Assembly (NCBI GenBank): GCA_003252145.1
Contig: QKDJ01000063.1
Location: 1-10,189, forward strand
Direction: 5' to 3'
Source of the DNA: Azovibrio restrictus
Lineage (GTDB): Bacteria > Pseudomonadota > Gammaproteobacteria > Burkholderiales > Rhodocyclaceae
Length of the DNA: 10,189 nucleotides
The position numbers and the translations under genes are program-made. Shown piece after piece: positions 1 to 6,280 of this stretch. The stretch's first letter is position 1, and the number at the start of each line of letters is the position of its first letter. Below the pieces are notes generated by a model. That model was given only the letters and a program-made list of their open reading frames with translations. It was not told the origin of the DNA and did not search any database.

Positions 1-259
1 GAGCAGCAGCGGCCACCGAGGCACCGGCTTCCACCTTGATCAGCAGGGCGCCTTCGGCCACCTTGTCACCCAGCTTGACCAGCACTTCCTTGACCACACC
101 CGCAGCGGATGAGGGCACATCCATGGTGGCCTTGTCGGATTCCAGGGTGCAGATGGCGTCATCCACGGCAATGGTGTCGCCCACCTTCACGAACAGGTCG
201 ATGATGGGCACCGCATCGAAATCGCCGATATCCGGGACTTTGACTTCCACGAGACTCAT
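1..259 (-). CDS. lpdA: Dihydrolipoyl dehydrogenase (E3) with N-terminal lipoyl domain, 5' part only
   Basis: Only the first 86 codons are present; the gene runs off the left edge of the window. The visible part is one complete lipoyl domain (about residues 4-78) with the lipoylated lysine at residue 43 in an ESDKATMD motif, followed by the beginning of an Ala-rich linker. A lipoyl domain at the start of a gene directly downstream of aceF is the arrangement of betaproteobacterial E3 subunits, which reoxidise dihydrolipoamide with FAD and NAD+. The flavoprotein part itself cannot be seen, so the E3 call rests on position and on this known architecture. The start ATG (257-259) is preceded by a GGGAAGGAG ribosome binding site, 17 nt after the aceF stop. 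A further E2-like protein is a less likely alternative. Confidence 0.88.
   Translation of the reverse strand, partial: MSLVEVKVPDIGDFDAVPIIDLFVKVGDTIAVDDAICTLESDKATMDVPSSAAGVVKEVLVKLGDKVAEGALLIKVEAGASVAAAA
26..250 (-). repeat. Lipoyl-domain coding repeat, copy in lpdA
   Basis: This segment encodes the lpdA lipoyl domain. At the DNA level it closely matches the first lipoyl segment of aceF (1603-1827), including long identical stretches around the VKVPDIGDFDAVP and CTLESDKATMDVPSS codons. The two proteins differ at only a handful of positions in this stretch, for example A31 versus K32 just after GDTI. Such high identity points to duplication with recent origin or continuing gene conversion. 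Confidence 0.75.
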
Positions 260-276
260 GATGATCTCCTTCCCGG

Positions 277-1839
277 TTACAGGGCCACGCGGCGGAAGTC
301 CGCCAGCAGTTGGGCCACGTACACATTGAAGCGGGTAGCCAGGGCCCCGTCGATGACCCGGTGGTCAGCGGTCAGGGACAGGGGCAGGGTCAGGCGCGGC
401 ACGAATTGCTTGCCATCCCAGGTGGGCTTCATGGCGGACTTGTTCACCCCGAGAATGGCCACTTCCGGCGCATTGACGATGGGAGCGAAGTAGGTACCAC
501 CGATACCGCCCAGGCTGGAAATGGTGAAGCAGGCACCCTGCATGTCGGCGGGCTTGAGCTTGCCATCCCGGGCCTGCTTGGCCAGGTCACCGGATTCCTG
601 GGCGATCTCGAACACGGACTTCTTGTCGGCATTCTTGATCACGGGCACCACCAGACCGTTGGGGGTGTCGGCGGCGAAGCCGATGTTGAAGTACTTCTTC
701 AGCACCAGATTGTCCCCATCCAAGGAGCTGTTGAACTCGGGATACTTCTGCATGGCCTTGACGCAGGCCTTGACCAGGAAAGCCAGCATGGTCAGCTTGG
801 CGCCACCACCCTTTTCGTTTTCCTTGTTGAGCAGGACCCGGAAGGCTTCCAGATCGGTGATGTCCGCATCTTCGTGATAGGTCACGGCGGGGATCATCAC
901 CCAGTTGCGGGACAGGTTCTGGCCGGAAATCTTCTTGATCCGGGACAGGGGCTGCACTTCGATTTCGCCGAACTTGGAGAAATCCACCTTGGGCCAGGGC
1001 AGCAGATCCAGACCGCCACCCAGAGAAGCACCGGCCGCCGGAGCAGCGGCTGCGGGAGAGCTGAGCACACCCTTGACGAAGGCGGTCACGTCTTCCTTGA
1101 GGATGCGGCCGTTGGGGCCAGTGGCCTTGACCTTGTTCAGATCGGCGCCCAGCTCCCGGGCGTAGGCGCGCACCGAGGGAGAAGCATGGACCTTGCTGCC
1201 CAGGGGCGGCACGGGGGGCAGGCTGGCGGGCGTGGCAGTGACCACGGGCGCAGCGGGAGCACTGACGGCTGCCGGGGCTGCAGCAGGTGCAGCCGCAGCC
1301 ACCGGTGCGGCAACAGCAGCCGCGCCGCCTTCCAGCACCACGATCACGGCGCCTTCGGACACCTTGTCACCCAGCTTGACCTTCACTTCCTTCACCACAC
1401 CAGCAGCGGAAGAGGGCACATCCATGGTGGCCTTATCGGATTCCAGAGTCACCAGGGCGTCGTCCACCTTCACGGTGTCGCCGGGCTTCACGAAGATTTC
1501 GATCACCGGCACGGCGTCGAAATCGCCGATATCGGGCACTTTCACTTCGATGGGACCGGCAGCGGCGGGTGCCGCAACGGGGGCCGGGGCAGCAGCACCA
1601 GCGGCTTCCACCTTGATCAGCACGGCACCTTCGGCAACCTTGTCGCCCAGGCCCACGAGAATTTCCTTGACCACGCCGGCGGCGGACGAGGGCACGTCCA
1701 TGGTGGCCTTGTCGGATTCCAGGGTGCAGATGGCGTCATCCACCTTGATGGTATCGCCCACTTTCACGAACAGGTCGATGATGGGCACTGCGTCGAAATC
1801 GCCGATATCCGGGACTTTTACTTCAATCAGTTGGCTCAT
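277..1839 (-). CDS. aceF: Pyruvate dehydrogenase complex dihydrolipoamide acetyltransferase (E2)
   Basis: This 520-residue protein is the E2 core of the pyruvate dehydrogenase complex. It carries acetyl groups from E1 on lipoyl-lysines and transfers them to CoA. Two lipoyl domains are visible at about residues 5-79 and 97-170, with lipoyl-lysines K44 and K136 in ESDKATMD motifs. They are joined by Ala/Pro-rich swinging linkers. The peripheral subunit-binding domain spans about 218-256 (HASPSVRAYARELG, then GPNGRILKEDV). The C-terminal acyltransferase domain ends with the catalytic signature DHRVIDGA, with H493 and D497 as the expected catalytic pair. E. coli AceF has three lipoyl domains; two is common in betaproteobacteria, where E3 supplies a third. 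The start ATG follows a GAGGGAGAG site that overlaps the aceE stop region, with 13 nt between the genes, so translation is probably coupled. Confidence 0.97.
   Translation of the reverse strand: MSQLIEVKVPDIGDFDAVPIIDLFVKVGDTIKVDDAICTLESDKATMDVPSSAAGVVKEILVGLGDKVAEGAVLIKVEAAGAAAPAPVAAPAAAGPIEVKVPDIGDFDAVPVIEIFVKPGDTVKVDDALVTLESDKATMDVPSSAAGVVKEVKVKLGDKVSEGAVIVVLEGGAAAVAAPVAAAAPAAAPAAVSAPAAPVVTATPASLPPVPPLGSKVHASPSVRAYARELGADLNKVKATGPNGRILKEDVTAFVKGVLSSPAAAAPAAGASLGGGLDLLPWPKVDFSKFGEIEVQPLSRIKKISGQNLSRNWVMIPAVTYHEDADITDLEAFRVLLNKENEKGGGAKLTMLAFLVKACVKAMQKYPEFNSSLDGDNLVLKKYFNIGFAADTPNGLVVPVIKNADKKSVFEIAQESGDLAKQARDGKLKPADMQGACFTISSLGGIGGTYFAPIVNAPEVAILGVNKSAMKPTWDGKQFVPRLTLPLSLTADHRVIDGALATRFNVYVAQLLADFRRVAL
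1330..1551 (-). repeat. Lipoyl-domain coding repeat, aceF copy 2
   Basis: This is the second aceF lipoyl-domain segment (residues 97-170). It keeps the IEVKVPDIGDFDAVP opening and the TLESDKATMDVPSSAAGVV core but has diverged elsewhere (VIEIFVKPGDTVKVDDALV), so it is the most distant of the three copies in the window. Confidence 0.7.
1603..1827 (-). repeat. Lipoyl-domain coding repeat, aceF copy 1
   Basis: This is the first aceF lipoyl-domain segment (residues 5-79). It is the nearest relative of the lpdA copy at 26-250, sharing the CTLESDKATM core and the PIIDLFVKVGDTI stretch, and is somewhat less similar to aceF copy 2. Confidence 0.75.
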
Positions 1840-1852
1840 TGTCGTCTCTCCC

Positions 1853-4534
1853 TCAAACCGTCATGGGGTTGGGCTTGTTCACATCCAGACCGTACTTGGC
1901 GATGGCCTCGGCCACTTTCTCGCGAGCAATGGCACCATCGTCGGCCAGGGCCTTGAGGGCGGCCACGGTGACCCAATGGCGATCCACTTCGAAGAAGTTG
2001 CGCAGGGCTTCCCGGGTGTCGGAGCGGCCGAAGCCATCGGTACCCAGGGTCACATAGCGACGGTTGATGTAGGGACGAATCTGCTCGGCGTAGAGACGGA
2101 TGTAGTCGGTGGAGGCGATGACCGGACCACGGGTGTCGCCCAAGCACTTTTCCACGTGGGACAGACGAGGGGTTTCCAGGGGGTGCAGCAGGTTCCAGCG
2201 GCTGGCGTCCTGACCATCCCGGGCCAGTTCGTTGAAGCCGGGGCAGCCCCACAGGTCGGATTCCACGCCCCAGTCCTTCTTCAGCAGGTCAGCAGCAGCG
2301 ATGACTTCCCGGAAGATGGTGCCGGAACCCAGCAACTGGACACGTGGACCATCGGAGGCCACGCCCTTCTTGAACTGGTACATCCCCTTGATGATGTCGG
2401 CCTCGGCACCCACCGGCATTTCCGGGTGCTCGTAGTTCTCGTTCATCACGGTCAGGTAGTAGTAGACGTCTTCCTGCTCCTGGTTCATGCGGCGCAGGCC
2501 GTCCTGGACGATCACGGCCACTTCGTACTGGAAGGTGGGGTCGTAGGACACGCAGTTGGGGATCAGGTTGGAGAGGATCAGGCTGTGGCCGTCCTCGTGC
2601 TGCAGACCTTCACCATTCAGGGTAGTGCGACCGGCGGTACCGCCGATCAGGAAGCCGCGAGCCCGTTGGTCGGCTGCTGCCCAGCACAGGTCCAGGGTGC
2701 GCTGCAGGCCGAACATGGAGTAGCAGATGTAGAAGGGAATGGTCTGCACGCCATGGACGGAATAGGCGGTGGCAGCAGCGATCCAGTCGCTCATGGCGCC
2801 GGCTTCGTTGATGCCTTCCTGCAACACCTGACCTGTGGTGGATTCCTTGTAGAACATGAGCTGGTCATGGTCTTCCGGCACATAGTTCTGGCCTTGCTGG
2901 TTCCAGATGCCGTACTGGCGGAACATGCCTTCCATACCGAAGGTGCGAGACTCATCGGGAACGATGGGCACCACGTGCTTGCCCACGGCCTTGTCCTTCA
3001 GCAGCATGTTCATGATGCGCACGATGGCCATGGTGGTGGACAGCTCGCGACCTTCGCCGGAGGCCTTCAACAGGGCGTCAAAGGTGGCCAGAGCGGGTAC
3101 GGTCAGGGGCTCGGCCTTGCGACGGCGCTGGGGCAGGTAACCACCCAGGTCTGCCCGGCGGGCCTGCATGTACTTTTGCTCGGCGGAATCCGCGGGGAAG
3201 GTCAGGTAGGGCAGCTTGTCGAGCTGATCGTCGGGCACGGGCAGATCGAAACGATCCCGGAAACGACGCACGGAATCCGTATCCAGCTTTTTCTGCTGGT
3301 GGGAGATGTTCATGGCTTCGCCGGCATTACCCATGCCGAAGCCCTTGATGGTCTTGGCCAGGATCAGGGTGGGAGCACCCTTGTGCTTGATGGCGGCATC
3401 GTAGGCGGAGAAGATCTTGAAGATGTCGTGACCACCGCGATTCAGTTGCCAGATATCGTCGTCGGTCCAGTCGGCCACCAGTTCCTTCAATTCGGGCGTA
3501 TTGAAGAAGTGCTCGCGTACGTAGGCACCGTTCTTGGCCTTGAAGGTCTGATATTCGCCGTCCACGCATTCCATCATGCGCTTCTTCAGGATGCCCTTCT
3601 TGTCCCGGGCAAACAGGGCGTCCCAATGGGTGCCCCAGATCAGCTTGATGACGTTCCAGCCGGCACCGCGGAATTCGCCTTCCAGTTCCTGAATGATCTT
3701 GCCGTTGCCACGCACGGGACCATCCAGACGCTGCAGGTTGCAATTGATGACGAACACCAGGTTGTCGAGCTTTTCCCGGCCAGCCATACCGATGGCGCCC
3801 AGGGATTCCACTTCGTCAGTTTCACCGTCGCCCAGGAAAGCCCAGACCTTGCGCTGCTCGGCCTTGGCGGCATCGATCAGGCCACGGGAAGCCAGGTACT
3901 TCATGAAACGGGCCTGGTAGATGGCCTGGATGGGGCCCAGGCCCATGGAGACGGTGGGGAACTGCCAGAAATCGGGCATCAGCCAGGGGTGGGGATAGGA
4001 GGAGATACCCTTGCCACCGGTTTCCTGGCGGAAGTTGTCCATCTGGTCTTCCGTCAGACGGCCCAGCATGAAAGCGCGGGCATAAACGCCGGGCACGGAA
4101 TGGCCCTGGAAGAAGATCAGGTCCCCATCGTGGTCGGCGGAAGGGGCGTGCCAGAAATGGGCAAAGCCCACATCGTAGAGGGCAGCGGCAGAAGCATAAG
4201 AGGCAATGTGACCACCCACGTTGGTGTGCTTGTTGGCACGTACCACCATGGCCATGGCGTTCCAGCGCAGATAGGAGTGGATCTTGATCTCCATATCCGG
4301 ATCGCCGGGGTACTTGGGTTGTTTATCCGCAGGGATGGTGTTGATGTATTCGGTGTTGGCGCTGTAGGGAATTTCAGCGCCCTTCTCACGGGCTTCGGAA
4401 ATGACGGCCTCGATCAGGTAATGAGCCCGGTCGGCCCCTTCCTTTTCAATGACAGCCTCCAGGGCATCCACCCATTCCTGGGTTTCCTGAGGATCTTTGT
4501 CCACGAGATTGGGAATCACTGGCAGTTGAGCCAT
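1853..4534 (-). CDS. aceE: Pyruvate dehydrogenase E1 component, homodimeric type
   Basis: This 893-residue protein is close to the 887 residues of E. coli AceE. It is the thiamine-diphosphate-dependent E1, which decarboxylates pyruvate and reductively acetylates the E2 lipoyl groups. The ThDP/Mg-binding motif is visible as GDGETDE at residues 235-241, with the partner NCNLQRLDGPV from 264. Conserved histidine regions of the family are present: NVGGHIASYASAA with H109, FFQGH with H144, GMGNAGEAMNISHQQKK in the mobile active-site loop, and GLQHEDGHS in the central domain. The start ATG follows a strong GGAAGGAGA ribosome binding site 6 nt upstream. It is the first gene of the aceE-aceF-lpdA operon and is divergent from folD. 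The control region upstream holds a candidate promoter and a palindromic operator-like site. I see no frame disruption or missing motif. Confidence 0.98.
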   Translation of the reverse strand: MAQLPVIPNLVDKDPQETQEWVDALEAVIEKEGADRAHYLIEAVISEAREKGAEIPYSANTEYINTIPADKQPKYPGDPDMEIKIHSYLRWNAMAMVVRANKHTNVGGHIASYASAAALYDVGFAHFWHAPSADHDGDLIFFQGHSVPGVYARAFMLGRLTEDQMDNFRQETGGKGISSYPHPWLMPDFWQFPTVSMGLGPIQAIYQARFMKYLASRGLIDAAKAEQRKVWAFLGDGETDEVESLGAIGMAGREKLDNLVFVINCNLQRLDGPVRGNGKIIQELEGEFRGAGWNVIKLIWGTHWDALFARDKKGILKKRMMECVDGEYQTFKAKNGAYVREHFFNTPELKELVADWTDDDIWQLNRGGHDIFKIFSAYDAAIKHKGAPTLILAKTIKGFGMGNAGEAMNISHQQKKLDTDSVRRFRDRFDLPVPDDQLDKLPYLTFPADSAEQKYMQARRADLGGYLPQRRRKAEPLTVPALATFDALLKASGEGRELSTTMAIVRIMNMLLKDKAVGKHVVPIVPDESRTFGMEGMFRQYGIWNQQGQNYVPEDHDQLMFYKESTTGQVLQEGINEAGAMSDWIAAATAYSVHGVQTIPFYICYSMFGLQRTLDLCWAAADQRARGFLIGGTAGRTTLNGEGLQHEDGHSLILSNLIPNCVSYDPTFQYEVAVIVQDGLRRMNQEQEDVYYYLTVMNENYEHPEMPVGAEADIIKGMYQFKKGVASDGPRVQLLGSGTIFREVIAAADLLKKDWGVESDLWGCPGFNELARDGQDASRWNLLHPLETPRLSHVEKCLGDTRGPVIASTDYIRLYAEQIRPYINRRYVTLGTDGFGRSDTREALRNFFEVDRHWVTVAALKALADDGAIAREKVAEAIAKYGLDVNKPNPMTV

Positions 4535-4560
4535 GTTTTGTCTCCTTCCACTGCGGTCTT

Positions 4561-4588
4561 GGCCGCGCAGGTTTGTATTAAGGCGGCC
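4561..4588 (-). other. Inverted repeat in presumed aceE leader (distal)
   Basis: GGCCGC at 4561-4566 and GCGGCC at 4583-4588 form a perfect 6-bp all-G/C inverted repeat with a 16-nt loop, inside the presumed aceE 5' untranslated region. There is no U-run after it on the minus strand, so it is not an intrinsic terminator. It may be a leader hairpin. Confidence 0.35.
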
Positions 4589-4598
4589 GGTTGGTCTT

Positions 4599-4624
4599 CG
4601 TTGCCTGCCTCTTGGGCCACAACG
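4599..4624 (-). other. Inverted repeat at presumed aceE transcript 5' end
   Basis: CGTTG (4599-4603) pairs with CAACG (4620-4624), and inside it GCC (4607-4609) can pair with GGC (4615-4617), with small internal loops. If transcription starts near 4624, this hairpin would sit at the very 5' end of the aceE mRNA, where such structures often stabilise transcripts. The pairing is seen; the role is inference. Confidence 0.3.
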
Positions 4625-4630
4625 CCTAGC

Positions 4631-4657
4631 TTAATACCAAGCCATCCCAGCGTCTAA
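4631..4657 (-). promoter_or_regulatory. Candidate sigma70-type promoter for aceE operon
   Basis: Read on the minus strand, TTAGAC (complement of 4652-4657) is followed after 15 nt by TATTAA (complement of 4631-4636). A TG dinucleotide one base upstream of TATTAA makes an extended -10. The spacer is shorter than the preferred 17 nt, but the extended -10 can compensate. Transcription would start near 4624, giving a leader of about 90 nt. This is a by-eye match only. Confidence 0.4.
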
Positions 4658-4666
4658 GCTGATTAT

Positions 4667-4683
4667 TTTTCGTATTGCGAAAA
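4667..4683. promoter_or_regulatory. Palindromic operator-like site upstream of aceE
   Basis: TTTTCG-TATTG-CGAAAA is a perfect 6-bp inverted repeat with a 5-nt centre. It lies about 10 bp upstream of the candidate aceE -35 element, centred near -50 of the predicted start. The symmetry and placement suit a dimeric transcription factor. It does not match the E. coli PdhR operator (ATTGGT-type halves), so the regulator is unknown. The A/T-rich arms could match by chance. Confidence 0.4.
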
Positions 4684-4847
4684 CGGCTTTTGTATAACGG
4701 AATAATATACCGCGCACTATCACGCAAATCCAGTCCACCTAGCCACAAAGGTCATTTAGTTTTTTTATCCGCCAAGGCTCGCTGGAATTCAAGCACCACA
4801 TGACCCATAGCGCCTTCACATGGAGACTACGGAAGCGACCATGAATC

Positions 4848-4856
4848 TGATAAAAT
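4848..4856 (+). promoter_or_regulatory. Candidate extended -10 promoter for folD operon
   Basis: TG at 4848-4849, one base, then TAAAAT at 4851-4856 matches the extended -10 pattern TGnTATAAT with one mismatch in the hexamer. No good -35 hexamer is seen 16-18 nt upstream (TACGGA at 4828-4833 is poor), which fits an extended -10 promoter. The predicted start near 4863 puts the hairpin at 4871-4891 almost at the 5' end of the RNA. Confidence 0.45.
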
Positions 4857-4870
4857 CCTTGCCCTTCAAA

Positions 4871-4904
4871 GGGAAAGGGTCAGCCTTTCCCGTTTTCTTT
4901 TTTT
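4871..4904 (+). terminator. Terminator-like hairpin in the folD leader
   Basis: GGGAAAGG (4871-4878) pairs perfectly with CCTTTCCC (4884-4891) around a 5-nt GTCAG loop. It is followed by GTTTTCTTTTTTT (4892-4904), the full layout of an intrinsic terminator on the plus strand. No plus-strand gene lies upstream that it could end; it lies between the folD promoter candidate and the folD ATG at 4918. The minus-strand reading has no U-tract. A 5' CCCTT at 4862-4866 can pair with AAGGG at 4869-4873 or 4875-4879, which would compete with the terminator stem. It could be an attenuator or simply a leader hairpin. Confidence 0.55.
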
Positions 4905-4917
4905 GCGGATCGAACGA

Positions 4918-5781
4918 ATGACGGCACAAATTCTCGATGGCAACGCCCTGGCCCAGGAACTGCGCGCCAGTTTCAAGGAACGGGTAGCCACCCTGGCTGG
5001 CAAGGGCCACAAGCCCGGGCTGGTGGTGATTCTGGTGGGTGAAGACCCGGCCTCCCAAGTCTACGTGCGCAACAAGGTGAATGCCTGTGAAACCGTGGGC
5101 ATGTATTCCGAGAAGCTGGTCTACCCCGTGGATGTAGCCCAATCTGTGGTCATGGACAAGATCGCCGAGCTGAACGCCGACCCCAAGGTGCACGGCATCC
5201 TGGTGCAACTGCCCCTGCCCAAGCATTTCGACGAAGAAGCCGTTCTTGAAGCCATTTCCGCCGCCAAGGACGTGGATGGTTTCCACGCTGAGAACGTGGG
5301 CGCCCTGGCCCAGGGCAATCCCCGTTTCATCCCCTGCACTCCCTACGGCGTCATGAAAATGTTCGAAAAGGGCGATGTGGACCTGACCGGCAAGGAAGCC
5401 GTGGTGATCGGTCGCTCCAACATCGTCGGCAAGCCCATGGCCCTGCTGCTCATCAATGCGGGCGCTACCGTGACTGTCTGCCATTCCCGCACCAAGGATC
5501 TGAATTTCCACACCCGGCGCGCCGACATCGTCGTGGCCGCTGTGGGCAAGCCCAAGTTTGTGACCGCTGACATGATCAAGCCCGGTGCCGTGGTCATCGA
5601 CGTGGGCATCAACCGTCTGCCTGCCGACCAGGGCGGCAAACTCTGCGGCGACGTGGATTTTGAAGGCTGCAAGGAAGTGGCCGCCCAGATCACGCCCGTC
5701 CCCGGTGGCGTGGGCCCCATGACCATCACCATGCTGCTGGCCAACACCATTGAAGCCGCTGAAAGAGAGGCTGGTCTGTGA
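4918..5781 (+). CDS. folD: Bifunctional methylene-THF dehydrogenase / methenyl-THF cyclohydrolase
   Basis: The 287-residue product matches the size of E. coli FolD (288). It interconverts 5,10-methylene-, 5,10-methenyl- and 10-formyl-tetrahydrofolate in the cytoplasm using NADP. Visible signatures include the catalytic YVRNK with Y49 and K53, GILVQLPLP with Q97, DVDGFH at 118-123, the Rossmann dinucleotide loop GRSNIVGKP at 165-173, and [10 protein letters not shown] at 260-269. I chose ATG 4918 because homology begins with [12 protein letters not shown]; an in-frame TTG at 4903 would add five residues encoded partly by the U-tract. The ribosome binding site before 4918 is weak (GGAT only), which is unusual here. 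The gene opens a tight cluster with purE and purK, which suits its supply of formyl-folate for purine synthesis. Confidence 0.97.
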   Translation: MTAQILDGNALAQELRASFKERVATLAGKGHKPGLVVILVGEDPASQVYVRNKVNACETVGMYSEKLVYPVDVAQSVVMDKIAELNADPKVHGILVQLPLPKHFDEEAVLEAISAAKDVDGFHAENVGALAQGNPRFIPCTPYGVMKMFEKGDVDLTGKEAVVIGRSNIVGKPMALLLINAGATVTVCHSRTKDLNFHTRRADIVVAAVGKPKFVTADMIKPGAVVIDVGINRLPADQGGKLCGDVDFEGCKEVAAQITPVPGGVGPMTITMLLANTIEAAEREAGL

Positions 5782-6275
5782 GCAATCATCATCCCCTGAT
5801 CGGCGTCGTCATGGGCTCCGACTCCGACTGGCCCACCATGCAGGCTGCCGCCGTGATCCTCAAGGATTTCGGTGTGCCCTTCGAAGCCAAAGTGGTTTCC
5901 GCCCACCGCACGCCGGACCTGCTTTTTGATTATGCTGCCATGGCCAGCGAGCGGGGCCTGAAGGCCATCATCGCCGGCGCTGGCGGTGCCGCCCACCTGC
6001 CCGGCATGCTGGCCGCCAAGACCACGGTACCGGTCCTGGGTGTGCCCGTGCAGTCCAAGGCCCTCTCCGGCGTGGATTCCCTGCACTCCATCGTGCAGAT
6101 GCCCAAGGGCATCCCCGTGGCCACCTTTGCCATCGGCGAAGCCGGGGCCGCCAATGCCGCCCTGTTTGCCGTGGCCATGCTGGCCAATGAAGATACTGAA
6201 CTGGCAGCCAAGCTGCAGAAATTCCGTCAGGCCCAGACCGAAAAGGTCCTGGCCATGAAACTCCCTGAGGTGTGA
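5778..6275 (+). CDS. purE: N5-carboxyaminoimidazole ribonucleotide mutase (class I PurE)
   Basis: This 165-residue enzyme moves the carboxyl group of N5-CAIR to carbon 4 to give CAIR in de novo purine synthesis; the family is octameric. Hallmarks are GSDSDWPTM at 13-21, SAHRTP at 41-46 with the catalytic histidine H43, [11 protein letters not shown] at 67-77, GVPVQS and [13 protein letters not shown]. These belong to class I (mutase), as expected from the adjacent purK. The start is GTG at 5778, overlapping the folD TGA by four bases (GTGA), with AGAGAGG about 7 nt upstream as ribosome binding site. The overlap implies translational coupling to folD. Length and motifs are complete. Confidence 0.97.
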   Translation: MSNHHPLIGVVMGSDSDWPTMQAAAVILKDFGVPFEAKVVSAHRTPDLLFDYAAMASERGLKAIIAGAGGAAHLPGMLAAKTTVPVLGVPVQSKALSGVDSLHSIVQMPKGIPVATFAIGEAGAANAALFAVAMLANEDTELAAKLQKFRQAQTEKVLAMKLPEV

Positions 6276-6280
6276 TGTCC

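Larger units (their letters stand above)
4535..4917. other. Divergent intergenic control region aceE / folD
   Basis: This 383-nt stretch has no convincing protein-coding gene. It is visibly more A+T-rich than its surroundings around 4660-4770. It contains the candidate aceE promoter and palindrome on the minus strand, two GC-rich inverted repeats in the presumed aceE leader, the candidate folD promoter, and a terminator-like hairpin before folD. Between about 4710 and 4810 I see only an A/T run (4758-4768) and no clear element. I see no tRNA or known riboswitch. Confidence 0.85.
4841..4921 (+). other. Possible 26-codon upstream ORF overlapping folD start
   Basis: An ATG at 4841 opens a 26-codon frame whose TGA (4919-4921) overlaps the folD ATG as ATGA. 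GGAAG at 4831-4835 lies 5 nt before the ATG and could be a weak ribosome binding site. The frame reads through the terminator-like hairpin, and its U-tract supplies a run of Phe codons. If the promoter is really at 4848-4856, this ATG would not be transcribed, so translation needs an unseen upstream promoter. Chance is a real possibility at this length. Confidence 0.2.

Noticed and set aside
310..1956. A 548-codon plus-strand frame antisense to aceF.
   Set aside because: It is rich in His, Gly and Gln in the pattern expected from the complement of aceF codons. It has no domain and shows repeat structure only because aceF encodes repeated lipoyl domains.
4631..4645. PdhR-type operator near the aceE promoter (TTGGTA on the minus strand).
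   Set aside because: Only one half-site is present; the expected inverted partner is missing at the right spacing.
1193..4657. A 1154-codon open frame on the plus strand, antisense to aceF and aceE.
   Set aside because: It is a mirror of strongly GC3-biased real genes: low-complexity Ala/Thr/Gly- and His/Val/Gly-rich translation, no recognisable domain, no ribosome binding site, and aceE/aceF account fully for the DNA.
4735..4768. Short ACCT...AGGT inverted repeat followed by a T-run, considered as a plus-strand terminator.
   Set aside because: The stem is only 4 bp, the T-run is separated from it, and no plus-strand gene lies upstream.
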